This document shows, piece after piece, positions 1 through 5,357 of a stretch of 5,543 nt of DNA. The translations under genes and the position numbers were made by a program. Numbering within the stretch: the first letter of the stretch is position 1; each line of letters begins with the position of its first letter. The notes under the pieces were generated by a model. That model saw nothing but the letters and a program-made list of their open reading frames with translations, did no database searches and was not told the origin of the DNA. The DNA is from Chromatiales bacterium (GTDB lineage: Bacteria; Pseudomonadota; Gammaproteobacteria; UBA6429; Thiohalophilaceae), in contig JALTLP010000134.1 of the NCBI GenBank assembly GCA_027001895.1, positions 1 to 5,543 on the forward strand. Reading direction: 5' to 3'.

Positions 1-15
1 AAAAAATGCCACCTT

Positions 16-43
16 CCTGTAACAGGAATATTGCCTGTTACAG
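16..43 (-). terminator. Inverted repeat downstream of the tctC-like gene, possible terminator
   Basis: A perfect 10-bp stem (17-26 with 34-43, CTGTAACAGG / CCTGTTACAG) closes a 7-base loop, 25 bases beyond the stop codon of the minus-strand binding-protein gene. Read on the minus strand, a run of six T (positions 1-6) follows the stem, but about ten bases separate stem and T-run. It is therefore not a textbook intrinsic terminator. It could end the transcript, protect its 3' end, or be a protein-binding palindrome. Confidence 0.45.
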
Positions 44-67
44 TCAGGTAACTAACCAACTACAGGA

Positions 68-1003
68 TTATTTTTTTGCCATCATGCCAAAGGTTTTATA
101 CAAATCTGCAACGGTTTTATCTGCATGATGTTCACCCCATTTAACAGGACGCATTAACAGGTTCTCTGTAATAAACTTCTGGGTTTCCTTATCCTTTGAC
201 AACTTGTCCGCAGCAGCCAGAATTTTGGCTTTAACATCAGAAGGCAAACCTTTCGGCGCAACCAGAGCGACTATCATTTCGACCTGCTCGTCATAACCCT
301 GTTCACGTAAGGTAGGCACATCGGGAATGGGCGGTAAACGATCTCCCAGCGCAGCAGCAATCAGTTTAATTTTTCCAGCTTCAACAAATTTATATAAAAT
401 TGCACCGACATAACCAACAACAGCATGACCACCAGTGACAGCTTTAATAACTGAAGGCCCACCTTTAGATGGAATCAACGATAACTTAACGCCTTCTTTT
501 TTGGCTATGCGGATAATAGCGTCACGGTCATCGGCACCGTGGAACATCGCAACCATCGCCTTATTATGTTTCTTGTGCCAGGCAAATGCTTCTTTTAATG
601 TTTTCCAGGGTGCATCGGCTTTTGAGATAAAGCCACTTGAGTTCAATGCAACCAGAGTCAGGTAATCAAAGTCTTCCGGCTTGTATATCAACTTTCCATG
701 ATGTGGCGCATAGGTATAAGCCGTCAACGAGGTAACACCAATGGTATAACCATCCGGTTTTGCCTTGCTCAGTTCTGTCGCCATTACCGTGCCATGTGAA
801 CCGGTCACATTCTTGACGTTAATCGGTTGTCCAAGGATTTTACTCATACGTTGCCCCAGGCCACGCGTCAGACGATCAATCTGTGCACCAGGCTGCGTCA
901 TCGTCATAAAGGTAATAGGCCGGCTAGGATAGTTACCGGCATTGGCAGCCGTAAAGACAGATGCCAGGATAACACCGAGTACCATAGTTAAAATTTTATT
1001 CAT
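68..1003 (-). CDS. Tripartite tricarboxylate transporter substrate-binding protein, TctC/Bug family
   Basis: This 311-residue protein is predicted to be a periplasmic binding protein that captures a small carboxylate-type solute and hands it to a TctA/TctB-type membrane pair. Residues 1-22 form a signal peptide (positively charged start, hydrophobic core, ANA cleavage site before GNYPSRPI). The mature start YPSRPI, the QPGAQIDRLTRGL segment (about 38-50), the GQPINVKN strand, and AKPDGYT (81-87) are hallmarks of the Bug/TctC family; length is close to the usual 320. The ATG is preceded by a strong GGAGGAA ribosome site (minus strand, 1008-1014) six bases away. No tctA or tctB gene is visible, so it is either an orphan, as is common in this family, or its partners lie elsewhere. 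The substrate cannot be read from the sequence. It is divergent from a Crp/Fnr regulator, which may control it. Confidence 0.9.
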   Translation of the reverse strand: MNKILTMVLGVILASVFTAANAGNYPSRPITFMTMTQPGAQIDRLTRGLGQRMSKILGQPINVKNVTGSHGTVMATELSKAKPDGYTIGVTSLTAYTYAPHHGKLIYKPEDFDYLTLVALNSSGFISKADAPWKTLKEAFAWHKKHNKAMVAMFHGADDRDAIIRIAKKEGVKLSLIPSKGGPSVIKAVTGGHAVVGYVGAILYKFVEAGKIKLIAAALGDRLPPIPDVPTLREQGYDEQVEMIVALVAPKGLPSDVKAKILAAADKLSKDKETQKFITENLLMRPVKWGEHHADKTVADLYKTFGMMAKK

Positions 1004-1090
1004 TTTATTCCTCCATGTATTAAATTATCGTTATTTATCTGAACCCTAGTATGCAAAAAACCCAGGGAACGGTTATTAACTGCGTATGAT

Positions 1091-1119
1091 ATATAATTTA
1101 TCAATTTAAAATTGTTCAA
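1091..1119 (-). promoter_or_regulatory. Putative sigma-70-like promoter of the tctC-like gene
   Basis: On the minus strand, TTGAAC (plus 1114-1119) is followed after 17 bases by TTATAT (plus 1091-1096; TATATA overlaps it one base further on). This is a good match in sequence and spacing to a sigma-70 promoter and would give a leader of roughly 80 bases before the ATG at 1003. The spacer contains a 13-base AT-rich palindrome, CAATTT-A-AAATTG (1102-1114), that touches the -35 element and could be an operator. The AT-rich context lowers confidence. Confidence 0.45.
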
Positions 1120-1176
1120 TACCAAACACGCCTGCTTTGGACACCCTGTCTCTCAATGTTGGTTTGTTTTTAATTA

Positions 1177-1193
1177 GAGTAAAAAATTTACTC
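1177..1193. promoter_or_regulatory. Perfect 7-3-7 inverted repeat in the divergent region
   Basis: GAGTAAA and TTTACTC flank three A bases, forming a perfect palindrome between the tctC-like gene and the Crp/Fnr gene. Symmetry and location suggest a protein-binding site. The odd-length 7-3-7 geometry does not fit the 16-base Crp-type or 14-base Fnr-type layout, so a different regulator or a chance AT-rich palindrome are both possible. Confidence 0.3.
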
Positions 1194-1237
1194 AAATAAA
1201 CATTGCATTGAGTATGCATACAAAGCACAATCAGATA

Positions 1238-1253
1238 TGTCGTGCAGACGACA
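1238..1253. promoter_or_regulatory. Candidate operator for the adjacent Crp/Fnr regulator (TGTCG-N6-CGACA)
   Basis: A perfect inverted repeat, TGTCGT-GCAG-ACGACA, lies 70 bases before the regulator's ATG. Written as TGTCG-N6-CGACA it has the exact 5-6-5 half-site spacing used by Crp-family dimers and resembles sites bound by CooA. The downstream regulator has an RQTVTSAL recognition helix very like CooA's SRQTTSTAL, so autoregulation is the simplest reading. A possible -10 (CATAAT, 1269-1274) would place the site over the -35 region, suggesting repression. Other weak -10 candidates a few bases downstream would place it near -42, suggesting activation. Confidence 0.5.
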
Positions 1254-1307
1254 ATTTAGCAACTATTGCATAATGGAATATTAATTATTTGACTAAATTC
1301 TAATATT

Positions 1308-1315
1308 AGGAAGGA
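1308..1315 (+). promoter_or_regulatory. Ribosome binding site that fixes the Crp/Fnr start
   Basis: AGGAAGGA lies eight bases before the ATG at 1324. The reading frame could also open at the adjacent TTG (1321), but ATG with this spacing is preferred. Confidence 0.7.
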
Positions 1316-1323
1316 ATCATTTG

Positions 1324-2046
1324 ATGAAGAAATCAAGACAACGCAGCTCTCTGATTTCGTTGGACAGCACAAACCTGGAAATTTTTAAATCCTACTCGTC
1401 TCTGAATAACTACAATAAAAATGAATTTGTTTTCCAGGCCGGTTCAATTAAAAAAAATTTTTACCTTTTATTAAGCGGCCGGGTTAAGTTATACCGTGTT
1501 TCTTCACAAGGCAATGAAGTAACGCAATGGTTTTGCTTCCCCGGCGAAGCATTTGGTCTATCCGAATTACAATCGGTTAATAAACAAACCATTTACGCAC
1601 AGTGCTGCGAACATTCCGAAGTACTTGCAATCCCGCTAAACAAGTTTACAACCTTTATAGAACAATCCCCCGAAATTGCACTGAAAATTATTGAACAGTT
1701 ATCAGTGCGTTTAAAAATTGCAGGCGACACTTTACTTAACCTTGCATCGGATGATGTAAAAACAAGACTGGTTAAACTCATTATGCGCCTGAATATGCGT
1801 TTTGGCATTAATTACAAGCAGGGCATGTTAATTAACATGACATTAACACATAAAGAAATAGCCGATATGATTGGAGCCTGTCGGCAAACTGTTACGTCAG
1901 CCCTCGGCGAACTAAAAGAAGCAGGTTATATTAAAATAATCGATCACCATTTTTTTATCCCCTCACTTAGCAAGTTTGAAAAACTCACTGAACCTGATGA
2001 TCCTGGGCTGAAATTACAATCTCGCAAGAAACTTGTTACGAGTTAA
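1324..2046 (+). CDS. Crp/Fnr-family transcriptional regulator
   Basis: A 240-residue cytoplasmic DNA-binding dimer of the Crp/Fnr family. The N-terminal cyclic-nucleotide-binding-like beta-barrel spans about residues 15-115 (FYLLLSGRVKLYRVSSQGNE; FPGEAFGLSELQS), a dimerisation helix about 116-140, and a Crp-type winged helix about 145-218 (LTHKEIADMIGACRQTVTSALGELKEAGYI). The recognition helix carries R187-Q188-T189, close to CooA rather than to Crp (RE...R) or Fnr (E..SR). The N-terminal cysteine cluster of Fnr is absent. The residues at the positions of CooA's Cys75/His77 are G and S, so haem binding of the CooA kind is not expected. Crp's cAMP-contacting Arg-Ser appears as Gln-Thr, so cAMP is also unlikely. 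Cysteines C71, C94-C95 and C186 exist but no known sensor pattern is recognised. It is divergent from the tctC-like gene with a candidate operator between them. Effector and regulon are unknown. Confidence 0.9.
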   Translation: MKKSRQRSSLISLDSTNLEIFKSYSSLNNYNKNEFVFQAGSIKKNFYLLLSGRVKLYRVSSQGNEVTQWFCFPGEAFGLSELQSVNKQTIYAQCCEHSEVLAIPLNKFTTFIEQSPEIALKIIEQLSVRLKIAGDTLLNLASDDVKTRLVKLIMRLNMRFGINYKQGMLINMTLTHKEIADMIGACRQTVTSALGELKEAGYIKIIDHHFFIPSLSKFEKLTEPDDPGLKLQSRKKLVTS

Positions 2047-2160
2047 AATATTATATGAAAATACCCTCTAACACCTGACTTAAATTTTGTCTATTAAATA
2101 TTTTTCTATGTAGTACTTGTATTTACTTCTACAACCGGTTTAAATGCAATAAATGTTTCT

Positions 2161-2371
2161 GGTGTTCTGCAAGCATTAGCTTAATGAATTAAACGGGAAG
2201 CTGGTGAGCGAGCAGGATATTCCCTTGCAATCCCGGCACTGCCCCCGCAACGGTAAACGAGTTTGTAAATCTAAAACAGCCACTGCGTTTTAAAAACGTG
2301 GGAAGGCGGTTTACAAGACAGCATAAAAGTGTTTGTTGTCACTCGTGAGTCCGGAGACCGGCCAAAAACAC
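2161..2371 (+). promoter_or_regulatory. Cobalamin (B12) riboswitch aptamer
   Basis: The conserved elements of the cobalamin riboswitch appear in the right order. They are GGGAAGCTGGTG (2195-2206), the B12 box core (2229-2256, containing ACTGCCCCCGCAACGGTAA), CACTG (2281-2285) with GGGAAGGC (2300-2307), and AGTCCGGAGACCGGCC near the 3' end (2348-2363). The flanks GGTGTT (2161) and AACAC (2367-2371) can close the outer helix. TTGTAAA (2263-2269) and TTTACAA form a further paired arm. Adenosyl- or hydroxocobalamin binding is expected to lower expression of the downstream transport genes. The aptamer boundaries are approximate. Confidence 0.95.
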
Positions 2372-2500
2372 ATTTTGTAACATTACGGTGGGTAATGTGG
2401 CAGTGTGTCAGGCTAATTTAGCCGAGCGCCTCCAGTTTAGTTTTGCCCACTTAATTTATCAGCGCGGGTGTGCGCATTATCATAAGTGGAGCAACAATCA
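2372..2500 (+). promoter_or_regulatory. Riboswitch expression platform and btuM ribosome binding site
   Basis: The 129 bases between aptamer and start codon hold several potential helices. They are a 7-bp hairpin with a GGTGG loop (2380-2398), GGCTAA-T-TTAGCC (2411-2423), and a 7-bp pairing of CCACTTA (2447-2453) with TAAGTGG (2483-2489). The last overlaps the Shine-Dalgarno sequence GTGGAG (2486-2491), which lies nine bases before the ATG. CTCCA (2430-2434) can also pair with TGGAG (2487-2491). No U-tract follows a stem, so control is more likely at translation start than by intrinsic termination. Structures were paired by eye, not folded computationally. Confidence 0.6.
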
Positions 2501-3076
2501 ATGACTTTTTCAAAGAATTCTCAATTTATTTTACTCGGCTTTCTTGGCCTTCTTATGTTTTTAACCCGTGGGCAGCACTTTGCGGTTTTAAATACTTTGC
2601 CTTCTGCCTCGCTGGCTATCTTCTTTATACTTGGGTTTTATATCCCTCGTATTATCTGGTTTTCAGTCTTTGTCGTTATTGCATTTGCTATTGACTTTTA
2701 CTCCGTTACCTGGGGAAATATTAGCAACTTCTGTGTTTCCCCAGCTTACCCATTTCTTATACCGTCATATCTAAGCCTGTGGCTTGCCGGCCGTATTTAT
2801 AAAAAGTTTTATCGCTTCAGCTTTCAGACTCTGCCTATACTATTAGCGAGCACTGTTAGTGGTGTTGTGATATCTCAGTTTTTTTCTAGCGGTAGTTTTT
2901 ACTTTCTGTCTGGTCGCTTCCAGGAAACAAGCTGGTCAACATTTTTAGAACGTCTGTCAATATATACTCCCACTTCACTTAACAACACTTTGTTCTACCT
3001 TTCTATTGCTGCAGTGACTCAATGTGGTTTTATCCTTATCGCTAAATATCATGCGGACAAGCTGGGCAATATTTAA
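2501..3076 (+). CDS. btuM: BtuM-like cobalamin transporter (solitary S-component)
   Basis: A 191-residue hydrophobic protein predicted to sit in the inner membrane with about six helices (roughly 8-22, 34-50, 51-67, 81-97, 108-128, 163-182) and to take up cobalamin. Evidence: it is the first gene behind a B12 riboswitch; its length and helix count match S-components of ECF transporters; and it has a cysteine at residue 78 in the loop NISNFCVSPAYPF. Characterised BtuM uses a single cysteine near residue 80 to ligand the corrin cobalt and remove the cyano group. ATG 2501 was chosen because the in-frame GTG at 2486 is itself the Shine-Dalgarno sequence (GTGGAG). No ECF ATPase or T-component is in the window, as is typical of solitary BtuM in proteobacteria. 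Another B12-regulated membrane transporter (for cobalt or cobinamide) is the main alternative, since family assignment rests on motif and context rather than on a profile search. Confidence 0.75.
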   Translation: MTFSKNSQFILLGFLGLLMFLTRGQHFAVLNTLPSASLAIFFILGFYIPRIIWFSVFVVIAFAIDFYSVTWGNISNFCVSPAYPFLIPSYLSLWLAGRIYKKFYRFSFQTLPILLASTVSGVVISQFFSSGSFYFLSGRFQETSWSTFLERLSIYTPTSLNNTLFYLSIAAVTQCGFILIAKYHADKLGNI

Positions 3077-3112
3077 TTTAAATTCGCGGATTATCCTGAT
3101 AGACAAAAATCA

Positions 3113-3192
3113 ATGCCTTGCCCGGATCGTATCAACTGCGGCCTCTGGGCATGGCAAAACCACCGCTGACTGCTGCAAGGCTTTTGAAATAT
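3113..3192 (+). pseudogene. Probable relic of the 5' end of cobB/cbiA (cobyrinate a,c-diamide synthase)
   Basis: The gap between the two transport genes is not random. From ATG 3113 it reads MPCP, then one frame over (from 3123) RIVSTAASGHGKTT, with a perfect Walker A pattern A-x4-GKT at 3138-3161. After another frame change it continues LTAARLLKY (3166-3192). If one C near 3166 is removed, the join reads GKTTVTAARLLKY. CobB/CbiA proteins begin just this way (a short start, a beta-strand, a S-G-x-GKTTVTAAL P-loop). The piece stops at about 27 codons, where the BtuF-like gene begins, so almost all of the enzyme is missing. It is inferred to be the stub of a deleted cobalamin-synthesis gene. 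Chance similarity in 80 bases is possible but unlikely given the P-loop and the B12 context. Confidence 0.5.
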
Positions 3193-4003
3193 GACTAAAT
3201 CACCACAACGAATCATTTGTATGACCGAAGAAACAACCGAAACCATTTATCTGCTTGGCGAACAACAGCGTATTGTCGGAATATCCGGTTATACTGTTCG
3301 CCCTCCCAGGGCACGCAAAGAAAAACCGCGTATATCTGCATTTACCCGCGCTAACATCCCAAAGATACTGGCTTTAAACCCTGATCTGGTACTGGGATTT
3401 TCAGATATGCAGGCAGATATTGCCAGTGATCTTGTGAAGGCAGGGCTTCAGGTGCATATATTTAATCAGCGTACCGTGAATGGTATCTTCGATATGATCG
3501 ACATGTTGGGAAGAGTCCTTGACGTAAAAAGCAAATCTGAATTACTTATTAATACGCTTAAACACGAAATGACGCTTATAAAAAATAACGGAGCAACTTC
3601 GTCACCCAAACCCAGAATTTATTTTGAAGAATGGAACGAACCATTAATAAGCGGTATCGGCTGGGTGTCGGAATTAATTGAAATAGCAGGTGGAACGGAC
3701 TGTTATGCCGAACTTGCAGGCTGTGCTGCTGCAAAAGACCGGATTATAAAAAACCCCGATGATGTGATTAACAAAAACCCAGATATTATTATCGGCTCAT
3801 GGTGTGGTAAACATTTACGACCTGAACAAATTACAGCAAGACCCGGCTGGTCTGCGATAAACGCGGTTAAAAACAACCACATATACGAAATTAAGTCGGC
3901 AAAAATATTACAACCCGGCCCGGCAGCACTAAGCGATGGTTTAAAAGAAATTAATGATATTGTTATTAATTGGCAACAGGAAAACAAGAATACCGCTGTT
4001 TAA
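3191..4003 (+). CDS. BtuF-like cobalamin/corrinoid-binding protein without a signal peptide
   Basis: A 270-residue protein of the periplasmic-binding-protein-2 fold (BtuF/FhuD class). The first lobe spans about 5-105 (PQRIICMTEETTETIYLLG, IVGISGYTVRPP, ILALNPDLVLG), followed by a linking helix at about 110-135. The second lobe spans about 145-265 (RIYFEEWNEPLISG, WVSELIEIAGG, PDDVINKNPDIII, GWSAINAVKNNHIYEI, PGPAALSDGLKEI). These match BtuF-type corrinoid binders. The protein starts directly with MTKSPQRII; there is no hydrophobic leader. An in-frame TGA at 3185-3187 immediately before the ATG rules out a longer start, so a cytoplasmic location is predicted. AAGG (3177-3180) ten bases upstream is a modest ribosome site. 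It lies 114 bases after the BtuM-like gene on the same strand with no evident terminator between, so it probably belongs to the same B12-controlled transcript. Its role is inferred: cytosolic corrinoid capture, or a partner of the membrane protein. A siderophore ligand is less likely given the riboswitch. Confidence 0.8.
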   Translation: MTKSPQRIICMTEETTETIYLLGEQQRIVGISGYTVRPPRARKEKPRISAFTRANIPKILALNPDLVLGFSDMQADIASDLVKAGLQVHIFNQRTVNGIFDMIDMLGRVLDVKSKSELLINTLKHEMTLIKNNGATSSPKPRIYFEEWNEPLISGIGWVSELIEIAGGTDCYAELAGCAAAKDRIIKNPDDVINKNPDIIIGSWCGKHLRPEQITARPGWSAINAVKNNHIYEIKSAKILQPGPAALSDGLKEINDIVINWQQENKNTAV

Positions 4004-5091
4004 ACATTAAACCTGAAGTGCAGCACATCCCCGTCTTTAACGATGTAGTCTTTACCTTCAAGTCGTAACTTACCGGCTTCTTTCGCAGCTTGCTCACCTT
4101 TATATTGTATAAAGTCGTCATAGGCTATTGTTTCTGCACGGATAAAACCTTTTTCGAAATCGGTATGAATAACCCCGGCGGCTTGCGGTGCGGTTGCGCC
4201 GACCTTGACTGTCCAGCCTCGGACTTCTTTAACACCGGCTGTAAAATAAGTTTGTAAACCAAGTAAGTCGTGACCTGCACGAATAACCCGGTTTAATCCC
4301 GGCTCTTCAAGACCGAGGTCGGCTAAAAATTCTTTTAGCTCGTCATCGTCAAGTTCGGTCATTTCTGCTTCGATAGAGGCACAAACAGCAACAACTGGGG
4401 CGCCTTCTTTAGCGGCAAATTCTTTTACAGTATCCAGATAAGGGTTATCGCTAAAACCGTCTTCAGCCACATTAGCAATAAACATTAATGGTTTAATTGT
4501 TAGCAAGTTTAAATCACGTACCAGTAATTTCTGGTCATCATCGAGCTCCAAAGTACGTGCTTGCTCGCCTTTATCAAGATGTTCTTTTAATTGTTCCAGT
4601 ACAAGCATTTTTGCTTTGGCTTCTTTGTCGCCAGACTTGGCAACCTTTTGTACTTTTAATAATGCTTTCTCGATACTTTCTAAATCGGCCAGTGCCAGTT
4701 CGGTATTGATAACTTCTATATCGTGTAACGGATCGATTTTTCCTGCAACATGCACAATATCGTCGTTTTCAAAACAACGTACTACCTGGGCTACTGCATC
4801 GGTTTCACGAATATTGCCGAGGAACTTGTTACCCAGACCTTCACCTTTTGATGCACCGGCAACCAGACCGGCGATATCAACAAATTCCATTGTGGTGGGT
4901 AACACACGTTCGGGCTTAACAATTTCGGCTAATGCATCAAGGCGTGGATCGGGAACGGGAACAACACCCACGTTAGGTTCGATAGTACAAAAAGGATAAT
5001 TCTCTGCCTGAATACCCGCTTTTGTTAGCGCATTGAAAAGTGTTGACTTACCAACATTCGGCAAACCGACGATGCCACATTTAAAACCCAT
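4000..5091 (-). CDS. ychF: Redox-regulated ATPase / Obg-like GTPase YchF
   Basis: A 363-residue cytoplasmic P-loop NTPase of the Obg/YchF (OLA1) group that binds ribosomes and prefers ATP; it is linked to translation and oxidative-stress responses. The G1 loop GLPNVGKST is at 9-17, the switch-II DIAGLV at 72-77 followed by GASKGEGLGNKFL, and the altered G4 motif NVAE (instead of NKxD) at 207-210, the signature of ATP preference. A helical coiled-coil arm lies at about 130-200 and a TGS domain at about 280-363. Length equals that of E. coli YchF. The start is ATG 5091 with ACAGG (minus strand, 5101-5105) nine bases upstream. Its last four bases overlap the stop of the BtuF-like gene (shared TTAA). 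In many gammaproteobacteria pth precedes ychF; here a repeat block and a GxxExxY gene stand in that position. Confidence 0.97.
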   Translation of the reverse strand: MGFKCGIVGLPNVGKSTLFNALTKAGIQAENYPFCTIEPNVGVVPVPDPRLDALAEIVKPERVLPTTMEFVDIAGLVAGASKGEGLGNKFLGNIRETDAVAQVVRCFENDDIVHVAGKIDPLHDIEVINTELALADLESIEKALLKVQKVAKSGDKEAKAKMLVLEQLKEHLDKGEQARTLELDDDQKLLVRDLNLLTIKPLMFIANVAEDGFSDNPYLDTVKEFAAKEGAPVVAVCASIEAEMTELDDDELKEFLADLGLEEPGLNRVIRAGHDLLGLQTYFTAGVKEVRGWTVKVGATAPQAAGVIHTDFEKGFIRAETIAYDDFIQYKGEQAAKEAGKLRLEGKDYIVKDGDVLHFRFNV

Positions 5092-5094
5092 AAT

Positions 5095-5205
5095 TTAATA
5101 CCTGTCATTTATTTTTGTTAACCACAAAGGGCACAAAGAGCACGAAGAAAAATATATTGAAACCTGTTTAATACCCTTTTTCAGGTGTGTCATATTAAAA
5201 CAATG
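5095..5205. repeat. Repeat unit 1: ychF leader, CACAAAGAGCACGAAGAA block and decayed GxxExxY tail
   Basis: This unit contains, left to right, the ychF leader (5095-5126), an AACCACAAAG-GCACAAAGAGCACGAAG block, and, on the minus strand, codons reading HLKKGIKQVSI. That sequence is a degenerate copy of the GxxExxY protein's last residues (LLKNGIKRVSI). Positions 5118-5200 align with 5274-5357 with few mismatches. The degenerate AACCACGAAG/CACAAAG motif is a type commonly seen beside GxxExxY genes. A 79-codon minus-strand frame over it is not considered a gene. Confidence 0.75.
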
Positions 5206-5209
5206 TTTC

Positions 5210-5357
5210 TTAATCCTGTTATCTATTTTGTTAACCACAGTGACACAGCGAACACGGCGAAAATCAAAATATTTTAACCACGAAGAACACAAAGAGCACG
5301 AAGAAAAACTATATTGAAACGCGTTTAATACCATTTTTCAGCAGTATCACATTAAAA
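5210..5357. repeat. Repeat unit 2: duplicated leader, AACCAC-rich blocks and GxxExxY 3' end
   Basis: CCTGTTATCTATTTTGTTAACCACA (5215-5239) is a near copy of the ychF leader segment at 5101-5126 (two mismatches, one indel). A diverged AACCAC-GACAC-GAACAC block follows (5231-5273), then AACCACGAAGAACACAAAGAGCACGAAGAA (from 5276) running into the true 3' end of the GxxExxY gene. The right half (5274-5357) is the second copy of 5118-5200. The arrangement is a degenerate tandem duplication, not evenly spaced. Confidence 0.75.

Noticed and set aside
1321..1323. TTG start for the Crp/Fnr gene
   Set aside because: The adjacent ATG at 1324 is better spaced (eight bases) from AGGAAGGA and is a stronger start codon.
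1324..2046. Calling the regulator CooA, Fnr or Crp
   Set aside because: CooA's Cys75/His77 equivalents are G and S, Fnr's N-terminal cysteine cluster is missing, and Crp's cAMP-binding Arg-Ser is not present. Only the family can be supported.
2047..2160. Intrinsic terminator of the Crp/Fnr gene or a clear promoter for the riboswitch transcript
   Set aside because: The stretch is AT-rich, but no stable stem with a T-run and no convincing -35/-10 pair was found; only weak matches are present.
2486..2500. GTG start for the BtuM-like gene five codons upstream
   Set aside because: The GTGGAG at 2486-2491 is itself the ribosome binding site for ATG 2501.
2470..2694. Overlapping 74-codon frame inside the btuM region
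   Set aside because: It lies in another frame of a well-supported gene and has no recognisable features.
3077..3190. A hidden signal peptide or longer start for the BtuF-like protein
   Set aside because: An in-frame TGA at 3185-3187 directly precedes the ATG, and the sequence upstream in other frames reads as a CobB-like P-loop, not a leader peptide.
4497..4999. Plus-strand frames of 70 and 127 codons across ychF
   Set aside because: They are antisense shadows of ychF, which has all family motifs on the minus strand.
5095..5334. Minus-strand 79-codon frame upstream of ychF
   Set aside because: It consists of the AACCAC/CACAAAG repeats and a decayed GxxExxY tail; its Ser/Cys/Leu-rich translation is what these repeats give.
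5118..5357. CRISPR array
   Set aside because: The repeats are degenerate, two to three in number, of unequal spacing, and have no unique spacers of uniform length.
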